Positions 43,177 through 51,079 of a DNA stretch of 64,000 nt are shown here, one piece after another. The DNA lies in assembly GCA_964485345.1 (NCBI GenBank), contig CAZAJB010000001.1, positions 1 to 64,000 of the forward strand, written 5' to 3'. The translations under genes were made by a program, and so were the position numbers. This DNA is from UBA5420 sp964485345 (lineage in GTDB: Bacteria > Bacillota > Limnochordia > Darwinibacteriales > Darwinibacteriaceae). Below the pieces are notes generated by a model. That model was not told the DNA's origin. It searched no databases and saw nothing but the letters and a program-made list of their open reading frames with translations. Within the stretch, counting starts at the first letter, position 1. Every line of letters begins with the position of its first letter.

Positions 43177-44238
43177 TTATCCTACCACATATAACTCTTT
43201 AAATGTTGAGGACAAGACCTCTTTACCATTCTCGGTCACCAAAACAAGGTCTTCGATTCGCACACCGCCGAAACCTGGTAGATAGACTCCAGGCTCTACC
43301 GTGACAATCATGCCGGGCTTGAGCACCGTCTGATCGTTCTTGGATAGGCGTGGATTCTCGTGTACTTCGAGGCCAAGACTATGTCCTAAACCATGCCCAA
43401 AGTACTCCCCATAGCCCGCCTCACTGATAATGTCCCGGGCGATGGCGTCAACTTCTGCACCGGTTCTTCCTGGACCCACGGCTTCTAGGGACTTAAGTTG
43501 AGCCTCGAGCACCAAGTCATAGATGAGCAAGTGTTTCTCTTCGGGTTCACCAATGACAAGAGTTCGAGTCATGTCAGAGCAATAGCCATTTACAATGCAG
43601 CCGAAGTCAAAGACGACAAAATCGCCGACGCTAAAGATACGCTGGCCGGGTCTGGCATGGGGTAGAGCACTCCTGGGACCCGAAGCGATGATGGGATCAA
43701 AAGACATGCCGCTTGCTCCGGCCTTTCGCATCAGAAACTCTAGTTCTAGAGCTATTTCGCCCTCTGTCACTCCTGAACGAATGCTCGGTAGAAGCTGAGC
43801 GAATGCTTCGTCGGCAATAGCTGCAGCCTTCCTTATATTGGCAACTTCCTCTTCACTCTTGATCATGCGCAACTCTTCGACCCAACCACTAATACCTACA
43901 AATTCTGCGGGAAGCTTCTCTTGCCAGTCTTCAAGTTGCTTCACGGTGACATAGTCTTTTTCAAAGGCAATCCTCTGGACTTTGTCCTCTTCGATCAGCG
44001 TCTTCAAGGATTCAATGTAGCTTTCAATCCGTATTAACTCCCAACCGGGGCACTCTGTTTTCACCTGTTCTAGGTATCGAAAGTCTGTTAATATGACCTG
44101 CCTGGTGCTGGAGATCCATACCAAACCTGCGGAACCGGTAAAACCAGTTAGATAGCGTCTGTTCATTGGACTAGAAACTAAGAATACGTCTGCTCCCTCA
44201 GCTTGCAGACGCTCTCGAATCCGGGTTATTCGTTCCAT
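43177..44238 (-). CDS. Xaa-Pro aminopeptidase (M24 family)
   Basis: 353-residue metallopeptidase that removes N-terminal residues preceding proline. It has an N-terminal creatinase-like domain (1-125) and a pita-bread catalytic domain. Metal ligands are seen in VVFDFGCIVNGYCSDMTRTL (two Asp), YFGHGLGHSLGLEVHENP (His), MIVTVEPGVYLPG and GGVRIEDLVLV (Glu). It corresponds to B. subtilis YqhT, also adjacent to efp. Confidence 0.94.
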   Translation of the reverse strand: MERITRIRERLQAEGADVFLVSSPMNRRYLTGFTGSAGLVWISSTRQVILTDFRYLEQVKTECPGWELIRIESYIESLKTLIEEDKVQRIAFEKDYVTVKQLEDWQEKLPAEFVGISGWVEELRMIKSEEEVANIRKAAAIADEAFAQLLPSIRSGVTEGEIALELEFLMRKAGASGMSFDPIIASGPRSALPHARPGQRIFSVGDFVVFDFGCIVNGYCSDMTRTLVIGEPEEKHLLIYDLVLEAQLKSLEAVGPGRTGAEVDAIARDIISEAGYGEYFGHGLGHSLGLEVHENPRLSKNDQTVLKPGMIVTVEPGVYLPGFGGVRIEDLVLVTENGKEVLSSTFKELYVVG

Positions 44239-44312
44239 ACTCGCCCTCCTAAGCTCAACTATGTGTCCTTTCTCTTTGTTCTATGGAAACTCCTGCCTAT
44301 CCTCTATAGCCT

Positions 44313-44336
44313 CAAAAGAAAAACCCCGTATGGGGT
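44313..44336 (-). terminator. Terminator of the small 61-residue gene
   Basis: Minus strand: stem ACCCC/GGGGT with loop ATAC, followed by TTTTTCTTTT. It begins at the stop codon at 44336. Confidence 0.75.
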
Positions 44337-44521
44337 CAGGGTTGGAAAAACAGAGTGACATTGACGGTTGCCTTGCTTCTTTTCATCATTACATCCGCTA
44401 ATGAACAGTGTTGTAGTTTCGGGTGAGCCCGTTTGAGCTGTCGCACAGTCTGACGAATCTCTGACAGCAGCTTATCACTGGACTCGTAATCCAACGCCTT
44501 CTCATACACGAATAAAGACAT
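44336..44521 (-). CDS. Small protein of unknown function
   Basis: 61-residue ORF starting MSLFVYEKALDYESSDKLLS and ending VNVTLFFQP. I do not recognise it. It has a good ribosome site (AGGGAGG, eight bases before ATG) and its own terminator, so it is probably expressed. Predicted features: a helix (about 10-35, basic: RQTVRQLKRAHPKL) then a short strand-rich end. It lies between the M24 peptidase and yqeH. Confidence 0.6.
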   Translation of the reverse strand: MSLFVYEKALDYESSDKLLSEIRQTVRQLKRAHPKLQHCSLADVMMKRSKATVNVTLFFQP

Positions 44522-44598
44522 GATTCATCCTCCCTGACCTTTTTGATATTAATAGTATGTGCAAGGAGGACGAGCTTTATTCATGAATTTTCATTTTT

Positions 44599-45696
44599 TT
44601 ACCTGGTTTTGTCTTTCGGCCCGATCAGGTTGGGGCGAATCGTAAATTCTGCTCCGACTGGGATATGCAGCCTGAGTCGCTGTGGAGACTTACGGGCGGA
44701 AACCCAGCCTAACCCGCTGATACATAGATCTTCGCTTGGTTCAAGTTGCACGAGATGCTCTTCCCAATCCTTGATTGGTGCCCCTTCGACGCCCTTTTGC
44801 AGCCATTTGTTCAACTGCTTGCTCGAGGTTTTTTGCCAGTTCACTCCCGAGCCTGTGAAGCCCAGAAGCAAGCCATGGTCTACTTCGGAAATGCACTCCA
44901 CAGCGCAGAGACCCTTAATGACGACGGCATCTCCAGACTTGACAGGATAGAGGTGCGACGACAGACTCCTATGTGGTATGATCTCCTGAGCTAGCTCCGG
45001 CGAAACAAGGTCACTAATCCTGCCCTGCGGGACAAAACCGGGAGAATCCGCTAACACCAGCCCGCCAGGGCAAGACCAGCGTGACACATTCACCGTTGTA
45101 CCCGGGTAGGGGGAGATTGTAGGCTCGGTTTTCTTACGTTGCCCACCGCCGATACGCATTTGCAGCAGACGTTGCAGCACACTGGACTTGCCAACATTGG
45201 TAATGCCCACAAAGAGGATCTTCTTACCAAGGGTCAGCAAGTGATCTGCAAGAGCCGGAAAACCGTATCCGTTAACTGCAGAGATCAGGACGACCTTCAC
45301 CCTTGGCAATCCATAGTAACCAAGCCGAGACTTCACCCAGCTCCGCACCTCATTTGGAGGCGTTGTCTTGGGAATCAGATCCACCTTGTTCACTGCCAGA
45401 ACCACGTTTTTGCCCCGCATCAAACCAAGTAGTGCAGGGGGAAGTCCGGCTTCAAAGTCGAGTAAATCCACAACCAGACACATTCCATCTGACCAATCAA
45501 CGCCAGCGCTTATGGATTTGAAAGCGTCACTTGCCTGAACCGGACCTATTTCGTCTTGACCATAGTGGTTGATCCGGAAACAACGTTGACAAAGCAGAGC
45601 GTCTTGCTCTAGCAAATGGTCTGGCACAAACCCGAAGCGGTTTGGTTCTGTCGTTTGCAGCGTCGCCCCGCAGCCTTGACAATATCTATCACACAT
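44599..45696 (-). CDS. yqeH: YqeH-type circularly permuted ribosome-assembly GTPase
   Basis: GTPase needed for 30S subunit assembly. It has an N-terminal zinc finger (CDRYCQGCGATLQ and LLCQRCFRINHYG) and a permuted GTPase domain: NKVDLI (G4) and ISAVNGYG (G5) come before the P-loop GITNVGKSS (G1) and DSPGFVPQ (G3). A C-terminal RNA-binding-like region follows. I use the ATG at 45696 (MCDRYCQGCG), which leaves one base after the yqeG stop; the ORF extension to 45735 lies within yqeG. Its 365 residues match the family. Confidence 0.95.
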   Translation of the reverse strand: MCDRYCQGCGATLQTTEPNRFGFVPDHLLEQDALLCQRCFRINHYGQDEIGPVQASDAFKSISAGVDWSDGMCLVVDLLDFEAGLPPALLGLMRGKNVVLAVNKVDLIPKTTPPNEVRSWVKSRLGYYGLPRVKVVLISAVNGYGFPALADHLLTLGKKILFVGITNVGKSSVLQRLLQMRIGGGQRKKTEPTISPYPGTTVNVSRWSCPGGLVLADSPGFVPQGRISDLVSPELAQEIIPHRSLSSHLYPVKSGDAVVIKGLCAVECISEVDHGLLLGFTGSGVNWQKTSSKQLNKWLQKGVEGAPIKDWEEHLVQLEPSEDLCISGLGWVSARKSPQRLRLHIPVGAEFTIRPNLIGPKDKTR

Positions 45697-45697
45697 T

Positions 45698-46234
45698 TTA
45701 GTCTCTCCCTTGTCGAATCTTGGCATGCCGAGCACTAATATGCCCCCGCTTCACCATCTTCTGCAAAATTCTATGTTCTATCTTACGCATCAGCTTTGTG
45801 GAGTCCAGCTCTTTGCTGCTAATGGGATTAATCAAGATCGTGTAGATTCCTAGGCGATTTCCCCCTAGTACATCGGTGAACAACTGATCTCCCACAACCG
45901 CAACTTCGTGCGAAGCAAGATTTAGGATGCCCATGCCCCTGCGAAAGGACCGTCTGAATGGTTTTAGCGCAAGACCCACCGCGGGAATGTCAAGCAACTG
46001 GGCAAAACCCCGGGCACGCCCTTTCTTGGCATTGGACACCAGGCAGATCCCGAATCCTTCGTCTTTGACCTTCTTAATCCACGCCACAAAGGCATCTTCG
46101 ATCTCAGGTTCGCCCCAGGGAACCAAGGTGTTATCTATATCGACTAGTAACCCAGAAATCCCTAGGCTCTTCAGCTTGTCTAAGTCAACGGCAAAAACGC
46201 TCTCACAAATGACATTTGGAACCAACTTCTTCAT
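45698..46234 (-). CDS. yqeG: YqeG-family HAD phosphatase
   Basis: 178-residue HAD subfamily IIIA phosphatase, found next to yqeH in most Firmicutes; its substrate is not established here (a phosphatidylglycerophosphate phosphatase has been assigned to relatives). The nucleophile motif is LLVDIDNTLVPWGEPEIEDA (Asp first), followed by LVSNAKKG and GDQLFTDVLGGN. It probably forms one transcript with yqeH. Confidence 0.93.
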   Translation of the reverse strand: MKKLVPNVICESVFAVDLDKLKSLGISGLLVDIDNTLVPWGEPEIEDAFVAWIKKVKDEGFGICLVSNAKKGRARGFAQLLDIPAVGLALKPFRRSFRRGMGILNLASHEVAVVGDQLFTDVLGGNRLGIYTILINPISSKELDSTKLMRKIEHRILQKMVKRGHISARHAKIRQGRD

Positions 46235-46304
46235 CTCAAAGCTCTACTTTCCTTAGTTTCCCTCAATTATATCATAGTTCCGGCAACAGACAAATGGACT
46301 GCAG

Positions 46305-46336
46305 AAAAAACGCCCCTTTGGAGAACCCAAAGGGGC
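46305..46336 (-). terminator. Terminator after the sigK 3' segment
   Basis: Minus strand: a perfect 10-bp stem GCCCCTTTGG/CCAAAGGGGC with loop GTTCT, then G and six T residues. It begins 6 bases past the sigK stop at 46342. Confidence 0.92.
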
Positions 46337-46341
46337 ACCAT

Positions 46342-46686
46342 TTAAGTACCCATCTCATGCAATAGTTTTCCCAGCGCTCGTTTTTCAATACGAGAGACGT
46401 ACGATCGCGAGATGCCAAGCTCCCGACCAATCTGCCTCTGGGTCAATCGTTCTTGTTGCCCTAAGCCGAAGCGCAGTTCAAGGACTGTTCGTTCACGTTT
46501 CGAGAGACAGCCAAAACAGTCCGCCAACAACCCTCGGTCCATATTCAGGACCACTGTATCTAGTACGTCGTCTTCATCAGAACTGAGGATATCTATGAGG
46601 CTGATCTCATTGCCCTCCCGGTCGGCACCGATCGGATCCTGGAGCTTGATCTCCTGACGAATACGTTTTGTAGTCCGTAGATGCAT
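46342..46686 (-). CDS. sigK: Sigma-K C-terminal segment (sigK interrupted)
   Basis: Region 3-4 half of the late mother-cell sigma factor (called spoIIIC when separate). The frame reads MHLRTTKRIRQEIKLQDPIG, EGNEISLIDIL, the region 4.1-4.2 helix-turn-helix TQRQIGRELGISRSYVSRIE and ends at 114 residues. It cannot act alone. Upstream in the same frame the sequence gives E-I-L before this Met, which joins exactly to the 5' half at 50680-51042 once the intervening 4.0 kb is removed, restoring ARCIENEILMHLR as in intact SigK. The rebuilt protein has about 232 residues. Confidence 0.95.
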   Translation of the reverse strand: MHLRTTKRIRQEIKLQDPIGADREGNEISLIDILSSDEDDVLDTVVLNMDRGLLADCFGCLSKRERTVLELRFGLGQQERLTQRQIGRELGISRSYVSRIEKRALGKLLHEMGT

Positions 46687-46705
46687 TAAGATCTCGAGTT
46701 CACTG
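46682..46705 (-). repeat. att site at the 3'-sigK end of the element
   Basis: Plus-strand reading: TGCATTAAGATC (46682-46693, sigK side), central TC (46694-46695; GA on the minus strand), GAGTTCACTG (46696-46705, element side). The element-side arm is the exact inverted repeat of the arm at 50686-50695. Confidence 0.88.
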
Positions 46706-47570
46706 ACAGAGATGATAAGACCAACTGGGCCTGGGCAAAGGTCTCAGGGTCAATGATAGCGGGACAAGGTATGAAAATCCATTCTTCCTTTGGTCGAGGT
46801 CGCACTGGCTTGTTGGTGGTATCCCATCTGTTTTGGTAGAACTCTCCTACATAAGTTCGATTACTGAGAATCTGTCTCACCACCTGTCGGTGCCAGATAG
46901 CAGCTCCCCTCTTAGTGGGTACTCCTCGCCGAGTCAACGTGCGAGCAATACCGGATATACCATGAACTCCAGGGAGAGGAGTTGTCAACCAAGCGAAAAT
47001 CTGCTCCACAATAGCCGCTTCTTGGGCATTGATGATAAGCTGGTCCGTGCTTTTGTCAAAGTCATAACCATAGATTTGAAAGTCTCGTAAAACACGCCCT
47101 TGCCTAGCCTTTTCCCGACGTCCTCTGCACATCCTCTCGGTAATTTTGGCCTTTTCGAACTCGGAAATCGCACCTCGTAGGGCATAGAACAGGTTGCCTT
47201 CGGGGGTCTTGCTGTAATCTCCATTCACAAAGCTCAGTGACACGCCATAACGTTCCCATTCTTCTGTGAGGAGTAATTGGTGCAGCAGCTTGCGTGACAA
47301 GCGATCAGGATCGAGGCAATAGACATTGCCTATTTCGCCATCTTTGATTCTTCGTCGTAGTTGCTCTAAGGCAGGCCTTTGAAGCGTCTCACCCGATACA
47401 CCCTCATCCGCAAAGACCAGGGCTCGGACGTCTCCAATGCGGTCTTGGCACTCCCTTATTTGCGCCGGAATACTAAAACCATGCTTTGCCTGTTCCTCGG
47501 TGCTGACCCGGGCATAAATAGCCAGCAGTTTCCTCACCTCCCTTTTTCTACACAGACTATGCCTTCGCAA
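46686..47570 (-). CDS. spoIVCA: SpoIVCA-like serine recombinase (short form)
   Basis: Serine recombinase expected to excise the element from sigK in the mother cell. It has a catalytic resolvase domain with the nucleophile Ser in YARVSTEEQAKHGFSIPAQI, DRLSRKLL and FYALRGAISEFEKAKITERM, then a Recombinase domain (GISGIARTLTRRGVPTKRG, WHRQVVRQILSNRTYVGEF). At 294 residues it stops where SpoIVCA (about 500) would begin the zinc ribbon and coiled coil. Its last codons and stop lie beyond the att core, in sigK DNA. The ORF start is a TTG; a GTG at 47537 or nearby codon before LLAIYARVS is more likely. It is in the same orientation as sigK. Confidence 0.88.
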   Translation of the reverse strand: MRRHSLCRKREVRKLLAIYARVSTEEQAKHGFSIPAQIRECQDRIGDVRALVFADEGVSGETLQRPALEQLRRRIKDGEIGNVYCLDPDRLSRKLLHQLLLTEEWERYGVSLSFVNGDYSKTPEGNLFYALRGAISEFEKAKITERMCRGRREKARQGRVLRDFQIYGYDFDKSTDQLIINAQEAAIVEQIFAWLTTPLPGVHGISGIARTLTRRGVPTKRGAAIWHRQVVRQILSNRTYVGEFYQNRWDTTNKPVRPRPKEEWIFIPCPAIIDPETFAQAQLVLSSLSVNSRS

Positions 47571-47579
47571 TCAGAATCA

Positions 47580-47588
47580 TGATATAAT
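47580..47588 (+). promoter_or_regulatory. Extended -10 promoter for pgmB
   Basis: TGATATAAT (TG-n-TATAAT) lies 23 bases upstream of the pgmB ATG, between the divergent recombinase and pgmB. No good -35 hexamer is visible. It would drive vegetative expression of the cargo. Confidence 0.6.
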
Positions 47589-47610
47589 GGGTTGGAGAGG
47601 AGGTTTGTAA

Positions 47611-48267
47611 ATGGATTTACGACTAGCAATCTTCGATTTGGACGGTGTGATTGTTGATACCGCCAAGTACCACTTCTTGGCCTGGAAACGGCTGGGGGAT
47701 GAACTTGGCATCGAGTTCACCAAGGAGCATAACGAGCGATTAAAGGGTGTTAGCCGCATGCGTTCCCTCGACATTTTGCTTGAAATTGGGCAGCAGGAGC
47801 GAACAGACCAAGAGAAACAACAACTTGCCAGCAAGAAAAACGCCTGGTATGTGGAGTATATTACTCGGATGGATGCGTCCGAGATTCTCCCTGGTGTACG
47901 TTCTTTCCTAGAGGAACTGCGCTTGGCAGGTATCAAAATCGCCTTGGGTTCTGCGAGCAAGAATGCCGGAACGATTTTGGAGAGGGTGGCACTGCGGGGT
48001 TGGTTCGATGTCGTTGTTGACGGCAATTTGGTTTCCAAGGCGAAACCGGATCCTGAGGTCTTTGCACTGGGCGCGTCCCTGCTGGGCATGGAGGCGCATC
48101 AAGCGGTGGTCTTCGAGGATGCACAAGCTGGGATCGAAGCAGCTCTACGGGCTAAGATGATGACAATAGGCGTCGGTGACCCGCACAGCTTATCGGCAGC
48201 ACACTATGTCATTCCAGGCTTCGCAGAGTTCACACTAGACGACCTACAGAAAGCCTTGGCAAGCTAA
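47611..48267 (+). CDS. pgmB: Beta-phosphoglucomutase
   Basis: 218-residue HAD-fold mutase that converts beta-D-glucose-1-phosphate to glucose-6-phosphate. The phospho-Asp motif is IFDLDGVIVDTAKYHFLAWK, then the cap (RLKGVSRMRSLDILL), LGSASKNAGTILE and KAKPDPEVF with VVFEDAQAGIEAA. A strong AGAGGAGG site precedes the ATG. It is paired with the maltose phosphorylase gene downstream, whose product is its substrate. Inside the sigK element, this makes a complete maltose-to-glucose-6-phosphate module. Confidence 0.95.
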   Translation: MDLRLAIFDLDGVIVDTAKYHFLAWKRLGDELGIEFTKEHNERLKGVSRMRSLDILLEIGQQERTDQEKQQLASKKNAWYVEYITRMDASEILPGVRSFLEELRLAGIKIALGSASKNAGTILERVALRGWFDVVVDGNLVSKAKPDPEVFALGASLLGMEAHQAVVFEDAQAGIEAALRAKMMTIGVGDPHSLSAAHYVIPGFAEFTLDDLQKALAS

Positions 48268-48292
48268 AGGTTTGTGTTTTTTACCGCCTTGT

Positions 48293-48329
48293 GCAAACGA
48301 TTGCTAAGGGATGCAATGTGGGCTATGAT
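48293..48329 (+). promoter_or_regulatory. malP promoter with overlapping LacI-family operator
   Basis: The 12-base GCAAACGATTGC (48293-48304) has the GCAA/TTGC half-sites and central CG typical of LacI/MalR/CcpA operators. It overlaps a -35 TTGCTA (48301-48306), followed by a 17-base spacer and -10 TATGAT (48324-48329). Transcription would start near 48336, ahead of the TTG at 48361. No LacI-type gene is on the element, so a chromosomal regulator is implied. Confidence 0.65.
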
Positions 48330-48360
48330 GAGTCTAGGTATCTCGACAGGAGGGGTCTTT

Positions 48361-50685
48361 TTGAAACCATTATTAGGAACCCACGAGTGGACCGTTGTGG
48401 AGGACGGCTTTCATCCAGAGCACAACCGCATCATTGAGAGCATTACCTCACTCGGTAATGGCTACATGGGCATGCGTGGTAACTTTGAGGAACAATACTC
48501 CGGTGATAGCCTACAAGGAAGCTATATAGCCGGCGTCTATTACCCGGATCGTACAGTGGTGGGATGGTGGAAGAACGGATATCCTGAGTACTTCGCCAAG
48601 GTCCTTAACGCGGTGAATTTTATCGGTATTGATGTAGCCCTCAATCAGAGAACCCTGGATCTACATAACTGGGAGCCCACCGAGTTTGAGAGAACTCTAG
48701 ATATGCAAAAAGGCGAACTATCTCGCAGTTTTCGACTGCAGGATCTAAAAGGCCGGACATTTCTCGCCAAGACAAAACGCTTTGTCAGCAAGGATCAGCG
48801 TGAACTTGCCGTTATCAGCTACAGCGTAACCTTGGAGCGGGATCCTACCCAAGAGGGCGCTGCGATCACATTTTCCCCCTACCTTGATGGCAATGTCGTG
48901 AATGAAGATGCCAATTATGGCGAGGATTTTTGGATTGGCAGGGCCGCATCGAGCGAACCGGACCTACAGCTCGTCACCATGCAGACGAAAAAATCTGGCT
49001 TTGTTGTGTCTGCCGCCAGTTCTTTCCGTCTCTTCCTTGACGGGAGGCCGGTAAGCGTTCTAGAGCCACAGTGTACGAGTTCTCCCCGCTTCGCCAAAGC
49101 CGAGGTAACGGCAACACTGAAGGTGGGCCAGACGCTTACACTTGAAAAGACAGTGGCCGTGGCAACCAGTCGCGACTTCGCCGTGGAAGATGTATCTGAT
49201 AAGGCCATTGCCGTACTGGAAGACCATCGAACAAGGGACTATGCGGAGCTTTTTGACGGTCACGTACGGGCTTGGGATCGAGTCTGGCAAGATAGCGATA
49301 TCCACATTGCGGGCGATGTAGCTGCACAACAAGGAATTCGCTTTAACATATTTCACCTGCACCAGACCTATACTGGTGAAGATCCTAGGCTGAATATTGG
49401 TCCCAAGGGCTTTACTGGCGAAAAGTACGGCGGAAGCACCTACTGGGATACGGAAGCTTACTGTGTTCCCTTTTACCTCAGTACCAGCGATCCTAGTATT
49501 GCTCGTAACCTTTTGATCTATCGCTACAACCATCTGGAAAAGGCTAAGGAGAACGCAGCCAAGCTGGGCCTCAAAGGAGCCCTCTACCCCATGGTCACCA
49601 TGAACGGTGAGGAGTGTCACAATGAGTGGGAAATCACCTTCGAAGAGATTCATCGCAATGGGGCTATCGCCTACGCGATCTTCAACTATGTGCGTTACAC
49701 AGGGGATGAAGATTATTTAGAGGAATATGGCCTAAATGTTCTGATCGAGATCAGCCGTTTCTGGGCCAGCAGGGTCGTTTTTCAGAGACGCAAGAACGTC
49801 TACATGATTCTGGGGGTGACTGGACCGAACGAATACGAGAATAACGTGAACAATAACTGGTATACCAACCGCATCGCCGCATGGAGCTTGGAGTATACAC
49901 TAGAAGCACTAACAGGGTTACAAGTAAGAGATGAAGAGGCTTTTCAGGCCCTGGTAGCCCGCCTCAACCTCGCAAAGGAAGAAATGCAGTCGTGGCAGGA
50001 TATTGTCCAGAAGATGTACTATCCCGTCGTCAAGGAGCTTGGCGTCTTTGAACAGCAAGATGGCTTTATGGACAAGGATCTCGTAGCGGCGGATCAAATT
50101 CCCGCCGAGGAGCTTCCCCTAAACCAAAACTGGTCATGGGATCGCATTTTGCGCTCATGCTATATTAAGCAAGCCGACGTGCTCCAGGGCCTTTTCTTCT
50201 TGGGAGACCGCTATGATCTAGATACAAAAAAACGCAACTTCGATTTCTATGAACCCCTCACGGTTCACGAATCGTCGTTGTCGCCCTGTGTCCATTCGAT
50301 TATTGCCGCAGAAATCGGATACCAAGACAAGGCATACGAACTCTACCTGCGCACAGCTCGCCTGGATCTAGATAACTATAACAAGGATACTGATGATGGA
50401 CTGCATATTACCAGCATGGCGGGGACATGGATGTCCATCGTGTACGGTTTTGGCGGCCTGCGGATTGAAGATAACACTCTCTCGCTTAAGCCCTTTGCCC
50501 CGCCGGAGTGGAGCAGTTATTCCTTTAGACTGCGCTTTGGCCAGCACCACCTCGAGTTCTGCGTGAATGCCACTGATGTCGTCATCAAACAAGAGGCGGG
50601 CTCGCAGTTAAGCCTGCGCGTTCATGATCAGCTCCATGACATTGCGGCAAATGGAGAGCTCCAAGTCAAGATCCCTGTGTCATGA
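48361..50685 (+). CDS. malP: Maltose phosphorylase (glycoside hydrolase family 65)
   Basis: Inverting phosphorylase: maltose plus phosphate gives beta-glucose-1-phosphate and glucose. The (alpha/alpha)6-barrel holds the catalytic acid Glu in LGVTGPNEYENNVNNNWYTN; TYWDTEAYCVPFYL and HESSLSPCVHSIIAA are family motifs. I start at TTG 48361, seven bases after AGGAGG and downstream of the mapped promoter; this gives 774 residues. The open frame back to 48274 would precede the promoter. Other GH65 specificities (trehalose, kojibiose) cannot be excluded, but the GPNEYENNVNNNWYTN stretch is maltose-phosphorylase-like. The stop TGA overlaps the end of the sigK 5' ORF in the opposite strand. Confidence 0.9.
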   Translation: MKPLLGTHEWTVVEDGFHPEHNRIIESITSLGNGYMGMRGNFEEQYSGDSLQGSYIAGVYYPDRTVVGWWKNGYPEYFAKVLNAVNFIGIDVALNQRTLDLHNWEPTEFERTLDMQKGELSRSFRLQDLKGRTFLAKTKRFVSKDQRELAVISYSVTLERDPTQEGAAITFSPYLDGNVVNEDANYGEDFWIGRAASSEPDLQLVTMQTKKSGFVVSAASSFRLFLDGRPVSVLEPQCTSSPRFAKAEVTATLKVGQTLTLEKTVAVATSRDFAVEDVSDKAIAVLEDHRTRDYAELFDGHVRAWDRVWQDSDIHIAGDVAAQQGIRFNIFHLHQTYTGEDPRLNIGPKGFTGEKYGGSTYWDTEAYCVPFYLSTSDPSIARNLLIYRYNHLEKAKENAAKLGLKGALYPMVTMNGEECHNEWEITFEEIHRNGAIAYAIFNYVRYTGDEDYLEEYGLNVLIEISRFWASRVVFQRRKNVYMILGVTGPNEYENNVNNNWYTNRIAAWSLEYTLEALTGLQVRDEEAFQALVARLNLAKEEMQSWQDIVQKMYYPVVKELGVFEQQDGFMDKDLVAADQIPAEELPLNQNWSWDRILRSCYIKQADVLQGLFFLGDRYDLDTKKRNFDFYEPLTVHESSLSPCVHSIIAAEIGYQDKAYELYLRTARLDLDNYNKDTDDGLHITSMAGTWMSIVYGFGGLRIEDNTLSLKPFAPPEWSSYSFRLRFGQHHLEFCVNATDVVIKQEAGSQLSLRVHDQLHDIAANGELQVKIPVS

Positions 50686-51042
50686 CAGTGAACTCTCATT
50701 CTCAATGCACCGAGCAGCATAGGTCGCCAAGCGAGTATTCTTCTGGGAATTAAAGGTATTGATGGCCTTGATTAGCCCTATCACCCCGATTGAGATTAAG
50801 TCCTCACTATCCTCACCAGTGTTATCAAACTTCTTCACGATATGTGCTACGAGACGAAGGTTCCGTTCAATCAAGGTATTGCGGGCGCCTTCGTCTCCTG
50901 CTTCTTTTTTTGCCAATAATTCCCGTTCCTCCTCGGGTCGCAGAGGTTTGGGAAACGCATTGCCACTAGTGACAAAACCGGTTAAGAATCCAATTCCATC
51001 AACCAGCCACACACCAAGCGCGTTGAGTACCGAAACAAACAC
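50680..51042 (-). CDS. sigK: Sigma-K N-terminal segment (sigK interrupted)
   Basis: Region 1-2 half of SigK (spoIVCB part). It opens with a hydrophobic pro-sequence (MFVSVLNALGVWLVDGIGFL) that would hold pro-sigma-K at the membrane until SpoIVFB cleaves it after SpoIVB signalling. Then come NLRLVAHIVKKFDNTGEDSE, DLISIGVIGLIKAI and LATYAARCIENE. The last four residues (SSLS) and the stop are encoded by the element. The start is GTG at 51042 with GGGGGT upstream. A sigma-E-like promoter lies 38 bases upstream. Confidence 0.95.
   Translation of the reverse strand: MFVSVLNALGVWLVDGIGFLTGFVTSGNAFPKPLRPEEERELLAKKEAGDEGARNTLIERNLRLVAHIVKKFDNTGEDSEDLISIGVIGLIKAINTFNSQKNTRLATYAARCIENESSLS
50686..50709 (-). 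repeat. att site at the 5'-sigK end of the element
   Basis: Plus-strand reading: CAGTGAACTC (50686-50695, element side), central TC (50696-50697; GA on the minus strand), ATTCTCAATGCA (50698-50709, sigK side). The rejoined attB in sigK is an imperfect dyad, TGCATT..AGA around GA. Confidence 0.88.
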
Positions 51043-51079
51043 CAGTCAGACCCCCTTTCCGCCAAAGCTCAAGCTTTTT

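Larger units (their letters stand above)
46694..50697. mobile_element. skin-like sigK intervening element (about 4.0 kb)
   Basis: DNA between the central dinucleotides of the two att sites; removal of about 4002 bp rejoins sigK in frame. It carries a serine recombinase on the minus strand and a plus-strand pgmB-malP pair for maltose phosphorolysis, and nothing else. Insertion is after the codons for CIENE, the place used by the B. subtilis skin. Joining the two element ends gives CAGTGAACTC and GAGTTCACTG around GA, a perfect 10-bp dyad expected for attP. The non-palindromic GA is in the same orientation at both ends, so recombination yields deletion. It has no phage structural genes, unlike the larger skins of B. 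subtilis and C. difficile. Confidence 0.92.

Noticed and set aside
48274..48360. An upstream start of malP at 48274
   Set aside because: It would precede the TATGAT promoter and LacI operator, lacks a ribosome site, and the TTG at 48361 has a perfect AGGAGG.
46342..51042. Reading the two sigK pieces as pseudogene fragments
   Set aside because: Both halves are intact, join exactly in frame at matched att sites with a recombinase between them, and the 5' half keeps a sigma-E-like promoter. Decay is unlikely.
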